Below, one piece after another: positions 16,978 through 26,711 of a stretch of 64,000 nucleotides of DNA. The translations under genes and the position numbers were made by a program. Each line of letters opens with the position of its first letter. The first letter of the stretch is position 1. This DNA comes from an uncultured Alistipes sp. (GTDB taxonomy: Bacteria; Bacteroidota; Bacteroidia; Bacteroidales; UBA932), in the NCBI GenBank assembly GCA_900544195.1, contig UQUJ01000003.1, forward strand, positions 26,512 to 90,511, written 5' to 3'. The notes under the pieces were generated by a model. That model was not told the DNA's origin, made no database searches, and saw nothing but the letters and a program-made list of their open reading frames with translations.

Positions 16978-19071
16978 ATGAAAAGAATATTTGTTTTGGC
17001 ATGGTTGTCTCTATTCCCTTTGCCAATGACGTTCGCTCAGACAAATGAAGTGAAGGACACCTTGCGCGGGTCTGTTGTGATCGGGGAGAAAAGTGGGGCG
17101 AGGGAAGCCGGTACACGGATCATCAAGGTGAAGGATTTTAAGAATATGGTGTCCGCGACAGGGAATGCTGACGTGATCAAGTATATTCAAACACTTCCTG
17201 GTGTGTCAACTGGTGGAGAAGGCTCCTCCGCATTCTATGTCAGAGGTGGGAATCTGGGAAGTAACCTTGTCACTTTGGATGGAGTCCCTCTCTATGGATC
17301 AAGCCATCTGTTGGGGTTTACATCGGTATATTCACCGGATGTCATCTCTGATGTGATGTTTCAAGTTGGTGGCTTCACCTCGGAAGAGGGCAACCTTACC
17401 GCATCTCACATAAAGCTCACAAGTGAGGATGGCGGGTTCAACCGCTCTCATGGCAAGGCTAATGTGAGCAATTTTATTCTTGGGACAAGTTTCTCGACAC
17501 CCCTGCTGAAGGACAAGATCTCTTTTATCGGATCTGTAAGGCTTTCGCCTATTGGATTGGAACTTAGGGCAATAAAAGGCTTGTCATCGGCATTGGACAG
17601 TATTGGCAGCCCTAAAGCTCTTGTCTATGACGCTTTCGGCAAGGTGAGTTGGAAAATCAGTGACAGGCATAGACTGTCCTTGAGCGCCTTCAACAGCATG
17701 GATGCTTACAGTTATGACTATGGTGCGAACTCCGAGGAACACATCCAGTGGAGCAATTTGATCGGAAATCTTCGGTATGAGGGATCCTTGGACGATTCTT
17801 GGAGTGTCCGTGCCGGACTGTCGTACAACAAATTCAGCAACGCGCAAGGAATGGTGAAGATTCTTGGCGGCACAGACAACGATCTTGCTGTCCATAGTTC
17901 CATCGACGAGGCCACGCTGTCCGCATGCGCGAACTATGATGGAAAGATATTTCATTTTCAAGGAGGACTCAAAGGACGTTATGCCAGGTTCGATCCTGCC
18001 ACATCCCAGAAAATCACAGGTGGAACCCTACTGATGGGCTCGTCGGATTCTCCAGCGTCTGGTCATGTCACGAACTGCCTGACAGGCACACTCCATTCGC
18101 AGATCGAGTTTGAGAAAGAAGGCTGCTATGATTTTCGCGCGTCCGGTCGATTGAATTACAGCCGGACTGACAGGACGGATGTCTTGGCTAAATCCGCTTC
18201 CTTTGATCCGGAGGCCAGTCTTCTTGCAAGGGTGAATGTCGCTTCTTGGTTGGGATTTGAGGCCACGGCGGATTGGACAACCCAATATTATCACACGTTG
18301 GAAGGAGTCCCGCTTGGGTGGTCATTGGACTTGATTGTGCCTTCGGACAACCAGTTCGGGCCAGAGAAAGCGAGCCAATATTACGCAGGAATGTTCCTGT
18401 CTTTTGAGAAGCATCGCCTGTCGCTCGGATGTTACACGAAGAAAATGAAGGATCTGGTCTATTTCACAGATGCCACATCTCTTTTCAGCTCTGCCGCCGC
18501 TGGATGGCGTGACAAGATTGACATCGGTGAAGGTTCTTCAAAGGGGGTTGAATTCCTTTATGAGAAAGCCGGCGAGAAGCTGAATTACAGAATCGCCTAC
18601 ACCTGGTCAAAGACGGATCGTACGTTTCAGAACGTGAATGACGGGGTGTCTTTCCCGGCCAAGTTCAACAGGCCTCATATCCTGAATGTTTCGGCTGAAT
18701 ATTCAATCTCTAAAGATAAACATCGTGAGATTGCAGTGAATACATTGTTTACCTATCAGTCCGGCCATTGGGAGACTGTCGCCTCCGGCTATTATCAAGG
18801 ATTTTTGATCAAGGAACCGGATAAGGTCTCGCTTAAATATTTTACAACCGTCAACAATTTCGAGATGCCTGCCTACATCAGAATGGACCTGGGATGCAGC
18901 CTGAGGTTCAATCTTGATAAGAGATGCCACCATACATTGAATTTGGGAATATACAATGTCCTGAACAGGCACAATCCGTTCAGTCTGACTTATGACACTG
19001 AGGACCGGACTTGGAAGAAGGTCAGCATATTCCCGATCATGCCGAGTCTGAGCTGGACGTTGGAATTCTGA
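16978..19071 (+). CDS. TonB-dependent outer-membrane receptor
   Basis: About 697 residues: a signal peptide (MKRIFVLAWLSLFPLPMTFAQ), no carboxypeptidase-like front domain, a plug domain (GNADVIKYIQTLPGVSTGGE, FYVRGGNLGSNLVTLDGVPLY) and a long beta-barrel ending in a terminal aromatic (SLSWTLEF), as outer-membrane proteins do. TonB-dependent receptors import substrates too large for porins; nothing here shows which. The upstream DUF4249 lipoprotein and C13 peptidase suggest a peptide or protein substrate, an inference. ATG 16978 is preferred to the in-frame TTG at 16957 because the signal peptide begins there. Confidence 0.9.
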   Translation: MKRIFVLAWLSLFPLPMTFAQTNEVKDTLRGSVVIGEKSGAREAGTRIIKVKDFKNMVSATGNADVIKYIQTLPGVSTGGEGSSAFYVRGGNLGSNLVTLDGVPLYGSSHLLGFTSVYSPDVISDVMFQVGGFTSEEGNLTASHIKLTSEDGGFNRSHGKANVSNFILGTSFSTPLLKDKISFIGSVRLSPIGLELRAIKGLSSALDSIGSPKALVYDAFGKVSWKISDRHRLSLSAFNSMDAYSYDYGANSEEHIQWSNLIGNLRYEGSLDDSWSVRAGLSYNKFSNAQGMVKILGGTDNDLAVHSSIDEATLSACANYDGKIFHFQGGLKGRYARFDPATSQKITGGTLLMGSSDSPASGHVTNCLTGTLHSQIEFEKEGCYDFRASGRLNYSRTDRTDVLAKSASFDPEASLLARVNVASWLGFEATADWTTQYYHTLEGVPLGWSLDLIVPSDNQFGPEKASQYYAGMFLSFEKHRLSLGCYTKKMKDLVYFTDATSLFSSAAAGWRDKIDIGEGSSKGVEFLYEKAGEKLNYRIAYTWSKTDRTFQNVNDGVSFPAKFNRPHILNVSAEYSISKDKHREIAVNTLFTYQSGHWETVASGYYQGFLIKEPDKVSLKYFTTVNNFEMPAYIRMDLGCSLRFNLDKRCHHTLNLGIYNVLNRHNPFSLTYDTEDRTWKKVSIFPIMPSLSWTLEF

Positions 19072-19097
19072 TGGTTAGGGCACTGATAGGACTTTCG

Positions 19098-19146
19098 GAA
19101 AAGTCGTCGTAAGAAAAAATATTTCTGTTTCTTATGACGATTTTTC
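19098..19146 (+). terminator. Intrinsic terminator after the receptor gene
   Basis: AGTCGTCGTAAGAAA pairs with TTTCTTATGACGATT, allowing G-T pairs, and a T run follows (TTTTT). It separates the receptor operon from yifB. Confidence 0.75.
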
Positions 19147-19211
19147 TATTTCTTTTGAAAATTTACGTTTTGTTGCCCCATCTTTGCCGGAGAACATAAT
19201 AAACTCAAACT

Positions 19212-20786
19212 ATGTTGATAGACATTCTTGGGGCGAAGTGCATAGGCATCGAGGCTGTCCCCGTCACCGTGGAGGTGGACATAGCGCATGGAATAGGAAT
19301 TCATCTTGTAGGGCTTGCGGATGTGGCGGTCAAGGAAAGTCTTTTGAGGACAGTCACGGCTCTGCAGTCATTGGGATTCAGGATACCGGGAAAGAAGATT
19401 GTGATCAATCTGGCTCCGGCGGATGTTCGGAAGAACGGCAGTGGCTACGACCTTCCGATAGCTGTGGGAATCCTTGCGGCATCCGAGCAGAAACATTTTC
19501 CCGGATTGGACAAGTACCTTATCATGGGGGAGTTGGGGTTGGACGGCTCTGTGCGTGAAGTACAGGGAGCCCTGCCGTTCGCTGATCTTGCGGCGGGCAT
19601 GGGAATATCCGGGTGCATCATTCCGCTTCGTTCGGCGTTGGAGGCCACCGAATGCAATGACCTGTCGATATTCGGAGTGGAGACATTGACTGATGTGATA
19701 AGGATCCTTGAGGAACAGGAGGATTGCAGCGATCTTCTTGTTTGGAACACAAGACTTTACAGGAAACTGTCCAGAAACGCGCAGCGTGTCCGGAAACCCT
19801 CAGGCCAGGACGTGATGGACTTCTCGGAGATAATCGGTCAAGAGGGGGCGAAAAGGGGAGTGGAGATAGCTGCCGCCGGCGGGCATAATCTTATAATGGT
19901 AGGACCTCCTGGCAGCGGCAAGAGTTCTTTGGCGAAGGCTATGGCCGGAATCCTGCCTCCGATGACAACGGAGGAGGCTATTGTCACGAGCAAGATCTAC
20001 TCCGTTGCCGGAATGAAAGGCTCGCAGATAGGCCTGATCCGCACACGCCCGTTCCGCGCTCCACACTATAGCGCATCCCTGCCCGCCATCATCGGCGGAG
20101 GAGCCGGAGCCGACATCCGTCCCGGAGAAGTGACCCTCGCCGAGAACGGGATTCTCTTTCTGGATGAATATGGCCAGATGCCAAAATCCGTGCTGGAAGC
20201 TCTGCGTGGTCCGATGGAGGATAGAAAAGTCACAATCTCAAGGCTAAGGTCGAAACTTGAATATCCCGCCTCTTTCATGTTGGTCGCCGCCTCGAATCCA
20301 TGCCCGTGCGGCTACTATGGCGAAGGAGACCGCTGCCGTTGCACTCCGGGTCAAAGGCTGAACTACCTGTCCAAACTCTCCGGTCCGGTAATGGACAGAA
20401 TCGATATTCAATTATGGCTTCATCCCGTTGACACAGTGAAACTTGTCGGCCGCAGGAAAGGTGAACCCAGCGAGGTCGTGGCGCAGAGAGTCCTGAAGGC
20501 AAGGATGCTCCAGAAACAGCGTTTCGCCGATGACGGGATATTCACGAACGCCGAGATGAACAACCGACTCTTGGAGAAGCATTGCCAGTTGAATGATGAG
20601 TGCCGCAAGGTGATGGAACTGCTTATCAGTCGCCTTGGCCTGTCCGCCCGCGCATATTCCAGAATCCTGAAAGTCGCCAGAACCATCGCCGACCTCGAGA
20701 TCTCGCGCGACATCAAGCCTGAATATCTCCGCGAAGCCGCCTCCTACCGCTTCCTCGACCGCCTCAACCTTGAGACTTTCGGATAA
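19212..20786 (+). CDS. YifB-family Mg-chelatase-like AAA+ ATPase (ComM-like)
   Basis: A 524-residue protein with an N-terminal Lon-like subdomain (residues 1-170), the Walker A GPPGSGKSSLAKA near residue 235, the Mg-chelatase signature FRAPHYSASLPAIIGGG near 280, a Walker B LFLDEYGQM and the zinc-like CPCGYYGEGDRCRC segment. The family includes ComM, a helicase aiding branch migration in natural transformation of Proteobacteria. The role in Bacteroidota is not clear. The stop lies two bases from the convergent tsaE stop, leaving no room for a terminator. Confidence 0.9.
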   Translation: MLIDILGAKCIGIEAVPVTVEVDIAHGIGIHLVGLADVAVKESLLRTVTALQSLGFRIPGKKIVINLAPADVRKNGSGYDLPIAVGILAASEQKHFPGLDKYLIMGELGLDGSVREVQGALPFADLAAGMGISGCIIPLRSALEATECNDLSIFGVETLTDVIRILEEQEDCSDLLVWNTRLYRKLSRNAQRVRKPSGQDVMDFSEIIGQEGAKRGVEIAAAGGHNLIMVGPPGSGKSSLAKAMAGILPPMTTEEAIVTSKIYSVAGMKGSQIGLIRTRPFRAPHYSASLPAIIGGGAGADIRPGEVTLAENGILFLDEYGQMPKSVLEALRGPMEDRKVTISRLRSKLEYPASFMLVAASNPCPCGYYGEGDRCRCTPGQRLNYLSKLSGPVMDRIDIQLWLHPVDTVKLVGRRKGEPSEVVAQRVLKARMLQKQRFADDGIFTNAEMNNRLLEKHCQLNDECRKVMELLISRLGLSARAYSRILKVARTIADLEISRDIKPEYLREAASYRFLDRLNLETFG

Positions 20787-20788
20787 AC

Positions 20789-21214
20789 TTAGTCCTCCCA
20801 GGAAACCGTCCTCGACTCATCCGGATTGACCGTGATGTGCACACGCAATGTCTCCTCCGGCAGGATCTCCTCGATGTTCTCCGGCCACTCCATAATGCAG
20901 AGACACCCGCTGTCAACATAGTCGTAGAATCCGATGTCAAGAGCCTCCGCGATCTTGTTAATCCTATAAAAATCAAAATGATACATCGGCTCCCCCGACC
21001 CGGTGCGATATTCATTCACAATTGCGAAAGTCGGAGAACTGACAGCGTCCTCCCGCACACCGAGCCGCCGGCAAATGGCCGTGGTGAAAGTAGTCTTCCC
21101 AGCCCCCATAGGAGCGTAGAACGCCAGAATACTATGCCCTTCCGTCTGCGAAAGGAACTCACCCGCAGCCCTGTCGATGTCCTGCAGGTCCTTTATGATG
21201 ATCTCGTGTCTCAT
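20789..21214 (-). CDS. tsaE: tRNA threonylcarbamoyladenosine biosynthesis protein TsaE
   Basis: TsaE is the ATPase of the TsaBDE complex that makes the universal t6A37 base in ANN-decoding tRNAs. The Walker A APMGAGKTTF (about residue 38) and the SSPTFAIVNEY and FYRI motifs are all present. The ATG at 21214 gives 141 residues, a normal length; the frame runs upstream only to a TTG at 21241 inside the preceding gene. It lies 11 bases after the EnvC-like gene and is probably co-transcribed with it. Confidence 0.93.
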   Translation of the reverse strand: MRHEIIIKDLQDIDRAAGEFLSQTEGHSILAFYAPMGAGKTTFTTAICRRLGVREDAVSSPTFAIVNEYRTGSGEPMYHFDFYRINKIAEALDIGFYDYVDSGCLCIMEWPENIEEILPEETLRVHITVNPDESRTVSWED

Positions 21215-21225
21215 ATCAAATGAAT

Positions 21226-22431
21226 TTATGGCCTTAGCCAAGTCTCCGGATTCTGCGGCGTGCGCCCGGACCAGATCTGGAAATGCAGCTGCGTCTCCCC
21301 ACCGATCGTGTCAACCGTCCCGACAACCTGCCCAGTCTTGACCTTGTCACCGGCCTTGACGCTCACCGTCCCCAATTTGCAATAGAACGAGAAGTAATTG
21401 CCATGCTGCACGAGCACACACTTGTTGTACCCAGGCATGACCACAATCTGCTTCACATCCCCGTCAAAGACTGCCTTGATTTCTGTTCCGGCGGCAAGTG
21501 CGATTGTCACACCGTTGTTGAACGGAAGCTTGAGGTTTGTATAGACCGGATGGAAACGCTGGCCGAAATGATCCACGACAGGCCCGTCCGCAGGCCATGG
21601 AAGCTTGCCTTTGTTAGCCTCGAATTTCTTGGCAAGAGTGTAGTCGATTGGCTTGCGCTTGGCTGTTGACTTGCCTTTTCCGGCCTTACCTGAGCCTTTC
21701 TCATCTGTGGCGTCACGGATGATCCTCTCGATTTCCCTGTTCAGGGCATCCACCTCACGCTGCTTTCTGGACAAGTCCTGCTGGTACTTCCTCTTGTTCT
21801 TTTTCAGCTGGCTGACAAGATTCCGCGAATCATTCTCCTCGGCCTTCAGCTTGTTCATCTCCGTCACCCTCAACGCCTTGATGGATTCGGCTTCCCGCTT
21901 CATGGCCGCCAATGCCTCGCTTTCCTTTTTCAGCTCGGTCTGGACATCAATGATTTTCGAAGCCTGTGAGTTCATCTGCTTTGAAAGATCCCTGAGGTAG
22001 CCGTAGCGTCTGAATGCCTGCCCGATATTGTCGCTGGCGAGGATGTACATGTACCAGATCTTCGCGCTGCGGTTCACGTAGGCGCTTCTCACGAGCCGCG
22101 CATAATGGTCGGACAAAGTGTCCAGCCGCGCCTGCATGAGGGCAATCTCCCTTTCCTTTGCCGAGATAGAGCCGGAATATTCAGCAATCTCCCTGTCGCT
22201 TTCGGCGATGAGTTTCTTTCTGGATTCCACCTTGCCGCTGATCATGTTGAGACGGCTCAATGCGCTGGCGCTTTGGGCGGCGTTGCTTCTGAGCTGGCCG
22301 TCAAGAATCGCTATCTCTTTCTGCAAGCGGGCCTTGCGAGCCTCCTGCGACCGCGTGTCCTGGGAATATGCCGGGAGTTGCCAAGCCAGAGCCGCAACAA
22401 GGGTCATGAATATTCCTGCAATCCTTCTCAT
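21226..22431 (-). CDS. EnvC-like murein hydrolase activator (degenerate LytM)
   Basis: A 401-residue exported protein: a signal peptide (residues 1-24), a long coiled coil (about 28-255) and a C-terminal M23/LytM domain (about 285-398). The metal-binding residues of active M23 peptidases look altered: the HxGxD site reads NNGVT and the HLH site reads QLHF. That is the EnvC/NlpD condition, in which the domain activates an amidase instead of cutting peptidoglycan. It probably acts in the periplasm in daughter-cell separation. The start overlaps the TPR gene stop by four bases. Confidence 0.85.
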   Translation of the reverse strand: MRRIAGIFMTLVAALAWQLPAYSQDTRSQEARKARLQKEIAILDGQLRSNAAQSASALSRLNMISGKVESRKKLIAESDREIAEYSGSISAKEREIALMQARLDTLSDHYARLVRSAYVNRSAKIWYMYILASDNIGQAFRRYGYLRDLSKQMNSQASKIIDVQTELKKESEALAAMKREAESIKALRVTEMNKLKAEENDSRNLVSQLKKNKRKYQQDLSRKQREVDALNREIERIIRDATDEKGSGKAGKGKSTAKRKPIDYTLAKKFEANKGKLPWPADGPVVDHFGQRFHPVYTNLKLPFNNGVTIALAAGTEIKAVFDGDVKQIVVMPGYNKCVLVQHGNYFSFYCKLGTVSVKAGDKVKTGQVVGTVDTIGGETQLHFQIWSGRTPQNPETWLRP

Positions 22432-24098
22432 TCTTTTCCTTCCGCCTTTCTGTTCTCCGCTTGAGTTCTGTACACTTTTGCGAGATCTGTCTCTCCAAGC
22501 GCCTCAAGCACAATTGCATAGTGCTCCAGACATGTCGCGCTCTCCTTGGCCCCGTAAAGCATCGCATGCTTGAATTGAGCCTTGGCTTCCTTGTCTTTTC
22601 CGAGCAGATGCAGGATCCAGCCGTAGGTGTCAAGGTAGGTAGGGTTGTCCGGTTCCTTGTCCACAGTCTTCTTGCTCATCGCACAGGCTTTTTTGAGTTT
22701 GCTGCCCTTGAGGGCAAGATAATAGGCGTAGTTGTTGAGTGCCGGCGCATAGTCCGGATTCAGTTTCAGAACCTTGGCATAGACCTTGAACGCTTCCTTC
22801 TCGTTCCCGAGCTCGTGGTACATGTCGCCGATGGAAGAGAGCGCGGGGATAGTGATTGAAGTGTCCCCCTGTGCTATCTCGATGATTTTGCGATTGTTGT
22901 CTATTATTCCCTGCCAATCCTTCCTGTTGTAGCAGGCCACATTCTTCATGTCCAGAAACGCAGTCTCCTTTGGAAACTTGACCAAAGCGCTGTCACAGGC
23001 TTTCTCCATTGTGTCCCAGTCTTTCATGTAACCCAGAATCTGCACGTAGGCCGCTGTGGTTCCGAGATTGTCCGGGTGCAAGGTCATGTTCTTGTGGATC
23101 AGCTCTTTCGCCTTGTCTTGCCTTTCGGTGGAGTACCAGTAGAGTCCCGAAGCCATGAGAGCCGCGCTGTCGGTCGGGTGGCACAGCACCAGATTGTCGT
23201 ACAAGGTGTCGATCTGCGGTCTGACGCTCTGGATGAACCTTGGGTCGGAGCGTGTCACCAGCATGCCAAGGTACTGTGTCTTGGCATGTACATCTGTCTG
23301 GTCGTCAGACACGAACATATTCAAAGTCCGGAAGAACTCCGGAAAGTTCCGTCGGGTCCTATAGACTTCAGACTCTCCCAGAAGAGCCGGCATGTAGCCG
23401 TTTTGAAGATCGAGTGCCTCCTTGTAGTACGCCAGGGCCACGGTGTCCTTGTACTCGGCCATGGAATGGTCGCCGAGCTTGGTCAGCACATAAGGAGAGG
23501 AAAATTCTTTGTTGTAGTCCTCAAGGGTCTTGAGCGCCTCCAACGGCTTGTTCTGCCTCAACAGTATGTCGTATTTTGTGGCGGTCACATTCTCGCTCTT
23601 GCCGAAGACAGACTCAATCTGATCCAATGCGCCAAGGGCTTTGTCGTACTGGTTCTGCTTGAGGTAGAGATTGACCAGAGTGAAGTAGAGGTCGTCCTTT
23701 TTCGGGAAATCCTTCAGCAGTGCCTCGTAGGTAGCGATCGTCAGGTCATCCTCTCCTGTCAATGAATATGTCCGTGCGAGCCTTTCCTTGTACCAGAAGT
23801 TGGACGGATCCAGCTCCGCGGCCTTCTTGAAAGCCGTCTTCGCGCCGTCCAGGTCGTTGGCGTAGAGCCGGCACATGCCAAGGTAGTACTGTGCGGCGTC
23901 GTTCCGTGGATCAGCCGTCAGTATCCTCTCCAGCGTCACCTGCGCCTCCTTGTACTGCCCTTCGTCCAGCGCCGAGACCGCATCAATCAGCTCGCCGTCA
24001 ATCCTTTTCCCTATCTTGTTGTTGTTCTGTGAATATCCCAGGCCGCACGCCATCAGCATCCCGGCCAGAACCACCATAATCAGCCTTTTTCCGTTCAT
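22428..24098 (-). CDS. Exported TPR-repeat protein
   Basis: A 556-residue protein with an N-terminal signal peptide and a possible lipobox (MLMACGLG, Cys about residue 19), followed by about a dozen TPR-like repeats (QYYLGMCRLYANDLDGAKTAFKKAAELDPS is the first clear one, then repeats to about 545). It is probably a periplasmic or membrane-anchored scaffold. Its stop overlaps the EnvC-like start, and the shared operon with a cell-separation factor suggests envelope work. The repeat A tandem sits 24 bases ahead of its start codon, so its promoter lies in or beyond the repeat. Confidence 0.85.
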   Translation of the reverse strand: MNGKRLIMVVLAGMLMACGLGYSQNNNKIGKRIDGELIDAVSALDEGQYKEAQVTLERILTADPRNDAAQYYLGMCRLYANDLDGAKTAFKKAAELDPSNFWYKERLARTYSLTGEDDLTIATYEALLKDFPKKDDLYFTLVNLYLKQNQYDKALGALDQIESVFGKSENVTATKYDILLRQNKPLEALKTLEDYNKEFSSPYVLTKLGDHSMAEYKDTVALAYYKEALDLQNGYMPALLGESEVYRTRRNFPEFFRTLNMFVSDDQTDVHAKTQYLGMLVTRSDPRFIQSVRPQIDTLYDNLVLCHPTDSAALMASGLYWYSTERQDKAKELIHKNMTLHPDNLGTTAAYVQILGYMKDWDTMEKACDSALVKFPKETAFLDMKNVACYNRKDWQGIIDNNRKIIEIAQGDTSITIPALSSIGDMYHELGNEKEAFKVYAKVLKLNPDYAPALNNYAYYLALKGSKLKKACAMSKKTVDKEPDNPTYLDTYGWILHLLGKDKEAKAQFKHAMLYGAKESATCLEHYAIVLEALGETDLAKVYRTQAENRKAEGKE

Positions 24099-24121
24099 AT
24101 TATCTTGTAGGGCTTTTCTTA

Positions 24122-24178
24122 GTAACCTTCAAAAAATAACCAGCATCATCTGAGGCAACTTATTTTTTTTCATGTTAC
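24122..24178. repeat. MITE-like repeat A, internally deleted copy (57 bp)
   Basis: It has both ends of the family (GTAACCTTCAAAAAATAA and TTTTTTTTCATGTTAC) joined across a deletion that removes the central hairpin. The flanks are TTA on both sides (24119-24121 and 24179-24181). It is immediately followed by a longer copy sharing the TTA. Confidence 0.8.
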
Positions 24179-24181
24179 TTA

Positions 24182-24338
24182 GTAATCATTAAAAAATAAC
24201 TTGAACAATTTGTATATCTTTATGGTCTATATTTCTTTTCTCATCAGTCGTGTGCCTCCAGTACACTCCTTCTTCCAAAAGAAATCTATCTTCATGAATC
24301 TGACACAAATTTAGTTCAACTTATTTTTTAATGCTTAC
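24182..24338. repeat. MITE-like repeat A, second subfamily copy (157 bp)
   Basis: It begins GTAATCATTAAAAAATAA and ends TTATTTTTTAATGCTTAC, with TTA on both sides. The middle keeps TCTTTTCTCATCAGTC, but the hairpin is damaged (GTGCCTCCAGTACA). The right half (CTGACACAAATTTAGTTCAAC) matches, in inverse, the copy at 31131, so these two form a subfamily. The remaining bases to 24447 show nothing I can name. Confidence 0.8.
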
Positions 24339-24447
24339 TTAATTACAAAAATAGCACTTTTTATAGGAATATAATACGAATTTTATGCCGTTATGGCTGC
24401 TGCTGTACCCGGTCAGTGGGCGCCACAGTGGCCGGCAAGCGTCATGT

Positions 24448-26109
24448 TCAACGTCCGCCTCCGCCGGATCCTCCGCCGGAGAATCCTCCTCCGCCGCCCC
24501 AGGATGACGATCCTCCTCCGCCGCCTGAGCTTGAGCTGTTGAGCGAGGCCTCATAGGTGGAGGCCGCCACATTGAAGTCCCTGGAGGTCATGTTGATCAT
24601 GTCCCAGATCATAATGTTGGTCGCGCTGTCGGCAAAAAACTCCGCGGACGAGGACAGCCTGAAGTACTCGGGACAGACTTTCCGGAAGTCCCTCATCACC
24701 TGGTCGGCGATGCCGTAAAGGGATGCGAAGACAAGGTAGTCGTTCCACAGTTTCACCTCTACCACACCCCTGTCCTTGATCAGCGTGAAATCCTTCAGGA
24801 ATTTTCTGAGTCCGAAGACCTGGCGAACCTCCTCCGGCTTCATCGTCCAAACGGTCGCTCCGTTTTCTATCCTGTTGCTCCAGGCGTACAATGTCCTGCC
24901 GTTGTACCTGGACCATCTCCTGAGCTCGTTCTTCTGGAGGATCCTGTCATCTCCGGCGGCCTCCTTGATGAACGAGTGCAGCTCGGACTCAAGCTTCGTG
25001 TCATTGTCATCGTCCTGCGCCGCGGTGTCCGGAAGATCCTTGACCAGCATCTGAGGCTTTGAGCCGTCCGGCTGCGGGACAATCTCGAATCCTCCCTTAA
25101 GGAAGAGCCTTGTGATGTAGGCGGCGATAAGATTCTGTCTTTGGGTTGATTTGAGACCCTCGAACTCTGTCAGTATGTTGCTTGCCTTCCGCAAGTCGCC
25201 GTTTACCGGCGTGTCCCTGTACCAAGGCACATCCTTGATCCTCCCGCCAAGAAGCTCCTTCTTGCGTTTGATCCTGTTGATCTTGTCCTTTATGGCGGCG
25301 ATGAGAGCCAGGAACACAAGGAAGACGATGATGGCAAAGAATATGACGGACGCCCATTCCCAGAAGCCGTACTCTCCCGAAGAGGAGTAGTCACTGCCTT
25401 TGAGGGCCTTCTTGCGGACTTGGTCGAATGTCCGCTTCTCGACCAGGTCCGGATGGAACATGCCCTTCTCGAAGCCGGCCATGACGATCATCGCGCTCTC
25501 CTTGATGAAAGGCTCCGTGGTCCTGGCCACGACAATCCCGTTCTCCACGTGTATCTCTCCCCGGAAACCGAACGCCCAGACCTTCGTGTTCTCCGTGGAG
25601 AACTCCATTCCCGGTTTCCTGACTGTCAGAATGATGGATTTGGGTGACGAGCCCAGGTTACGGGCGACGAACATGTGGTTGAATCCGTCCATGTCCTCAT
25701 GCCCCTTGACAAGGCCGGTGAGAAGATAGCGGACGGTGTAGGTGTGCCTGCCGGAGCTTCCCACGCCCCAGCAGATCTCATAGCCGTCGGATTTGGTCAC
25801 AAGTCCGCAGCGGCCCGCCTTCAGGGCGCGGCTGCGGTCTACATCCCATTCGCCTTCGTTGAGATAGTCGCCGAGGGTCTCGTCGCTGACCGCCAGATCC
25901 TCAATGGTCATCTGACCCATGTTGTCGGCCACGAGGTACCACTCCGTAATGTCGTCAGAGACATCAATATGCCATGTCTCGGTCACAATGGCCGATCCGT
26001 TGTCCCGTAGTTCCACGTTGATTCTCAACGAGTCAACGTCGCTGCCGGACATCGGGACAGCGACGAGAGACAGGACGGCGGCCAGGAAAAATGTCCAAAG
26101 CCTCCTCAT
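24448..26109 (-). CDS. DUF2207 membrane protein
   Basis: A 553-residue protein: signal peptide (1-22), an extracytoplasmic beta domain (about 25-230, with SLRINVELRDNGSAIVTETW), a membrane helix (WASVIFFAIIVFLVFLALIAA), a cytoplasmic region and a second, weaker hydrophobic part, then a very glycine-rich end (SSSGGGGGSSSWGGGGGF...). This order is typical of DUF2207. It is translated with LemA (4-base gap), a common pairing in bacteria, with no settled role. Confidence 0.88.
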   Translation of the reverse strand: MRRLWTFFLAAVLSLVAVPMSGSDVDSLRINVELRDNGSAIVTETWHIDVSDDITEWYLVADNMGQMTIEDLAVSDETLGDYLNEGEWDVDRSRALKAGRCGLVTKSDGYEICWGVGSSGRHTYTVRYLLTGLVKGHEDMDGFNHMFVARNLGSSPKSIILTVRKPGMEFSTENTKVWAFGFRGEIHVENGIVVARTTEPFIKESAMIVMAGFEKGMFHPDLVEKRTFDQVRKKALKGSDYSSSGEYGFWEWASVIFFAIIVFLVFLALIAAIKDKINRIKRKKELLGGRIKDVPWYRDTPVNGDLRKASNILTEFEGLKSTQRQNLIAAYITRLFLKGGFEIVPQPDGSKPQMLVKDLPDTAAQDDDNDTKLESELHSFIKEAAGDDRILQKNELRRWSRYNGRTLYAWSNRIENGATVWTMKPEEVRQVFGLRKFLKDFTLIKDRGVVEVKLWNDYLVFASLYGIADQVMRDFRKVCPEYFRLSSSAEFFADSATNIMIWDMINMTSRDFNVAASTYEASLNSSSSGGGGGSSSWGGGGGFSGGGSGGGGR

Positions 26110-26113
26110 GATC

Positions 26114-26674
26114 CTACTTGTTGAATATGTCTGAGACTGAAGGTGCGTTGACGACTGTCTGGTCTTCCGGAAGGAGTTCGTGGGTCGAGAAATGGAGCAT
26201 GGCGGCCACCATTGAGGAAGGCCATTGGCGAGCCATCATATTCATCTTCGTCACGCAGTCATTGTAGACCATCCTGCTGAGACGGACTTTCTCCTCATAG
26301 TCCTTGATCTCTCCCATAGTCTTCAGGAACACGGTGTTGGCTCCAAGTTGAGGATATTGCTCCGCGACGACGTTCAGGCGTCCCATCACGGATCTCAGCG
26401 AAGCCTCGCTCTGGGCGAGATCCTCAGGACTGGAGACGGAGGCCGTGCGCTTGGAAATCACATCCACGAGGGTGTCATGCTCGTATTTTGTGTACTGCTT
26501 GGTCATCTCAACCAGATTGGTCACAGCGTCCCAACGGGACTTCATCTGCACATTTATCTGGCTGAAAGCGTTTTTCATCTTCTCCTCAAGGCTCACAAAC
26601 TTGCGCTGCGTGAGGAAGATGTAAAGGAATACAATCGCCACTAAGACGATGATCACCAGTACTGTAGCTGACAT
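26114..26674 (-). CDS. LemA family protein
   Basis: A 186-residue protein with an N-terminal membrane anchor (VLVIIVLVAIVFLYIFL) and a long helical bundle containing the LemA features (NAFSQINVQMKSRWDAVTNLVEM and ASVSSPEDLAQ-type segments). LemA-family proteins are membrane-anchored helical proteins of unclear role, often beside DUF2207 or TPM-domain proteins, which is the arrangement here. Confidence 0.92.
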   Translation of the reverse strand: MSATVLVIIVLVAIVFLYIFLTQRKFVSLEEKMKNAFSQINVQMKSRWDAVTNLVEMTKQYTKYEHDTLVDVISKRTASVSSPEDLAQSEASLRSVMGRLNVVAEQYPQLGANTVFLKTMGEIKDYEEKVRLSRMVYNDCVTKMNMMARQWPSSMVAAMLHFSTHELLPEDQTVVNAPSVSDIFNK

Positions 26675-26711
26675 AATGTTAAAATTTTATTAGGTTGATA
26701 TTAAATGGTGG

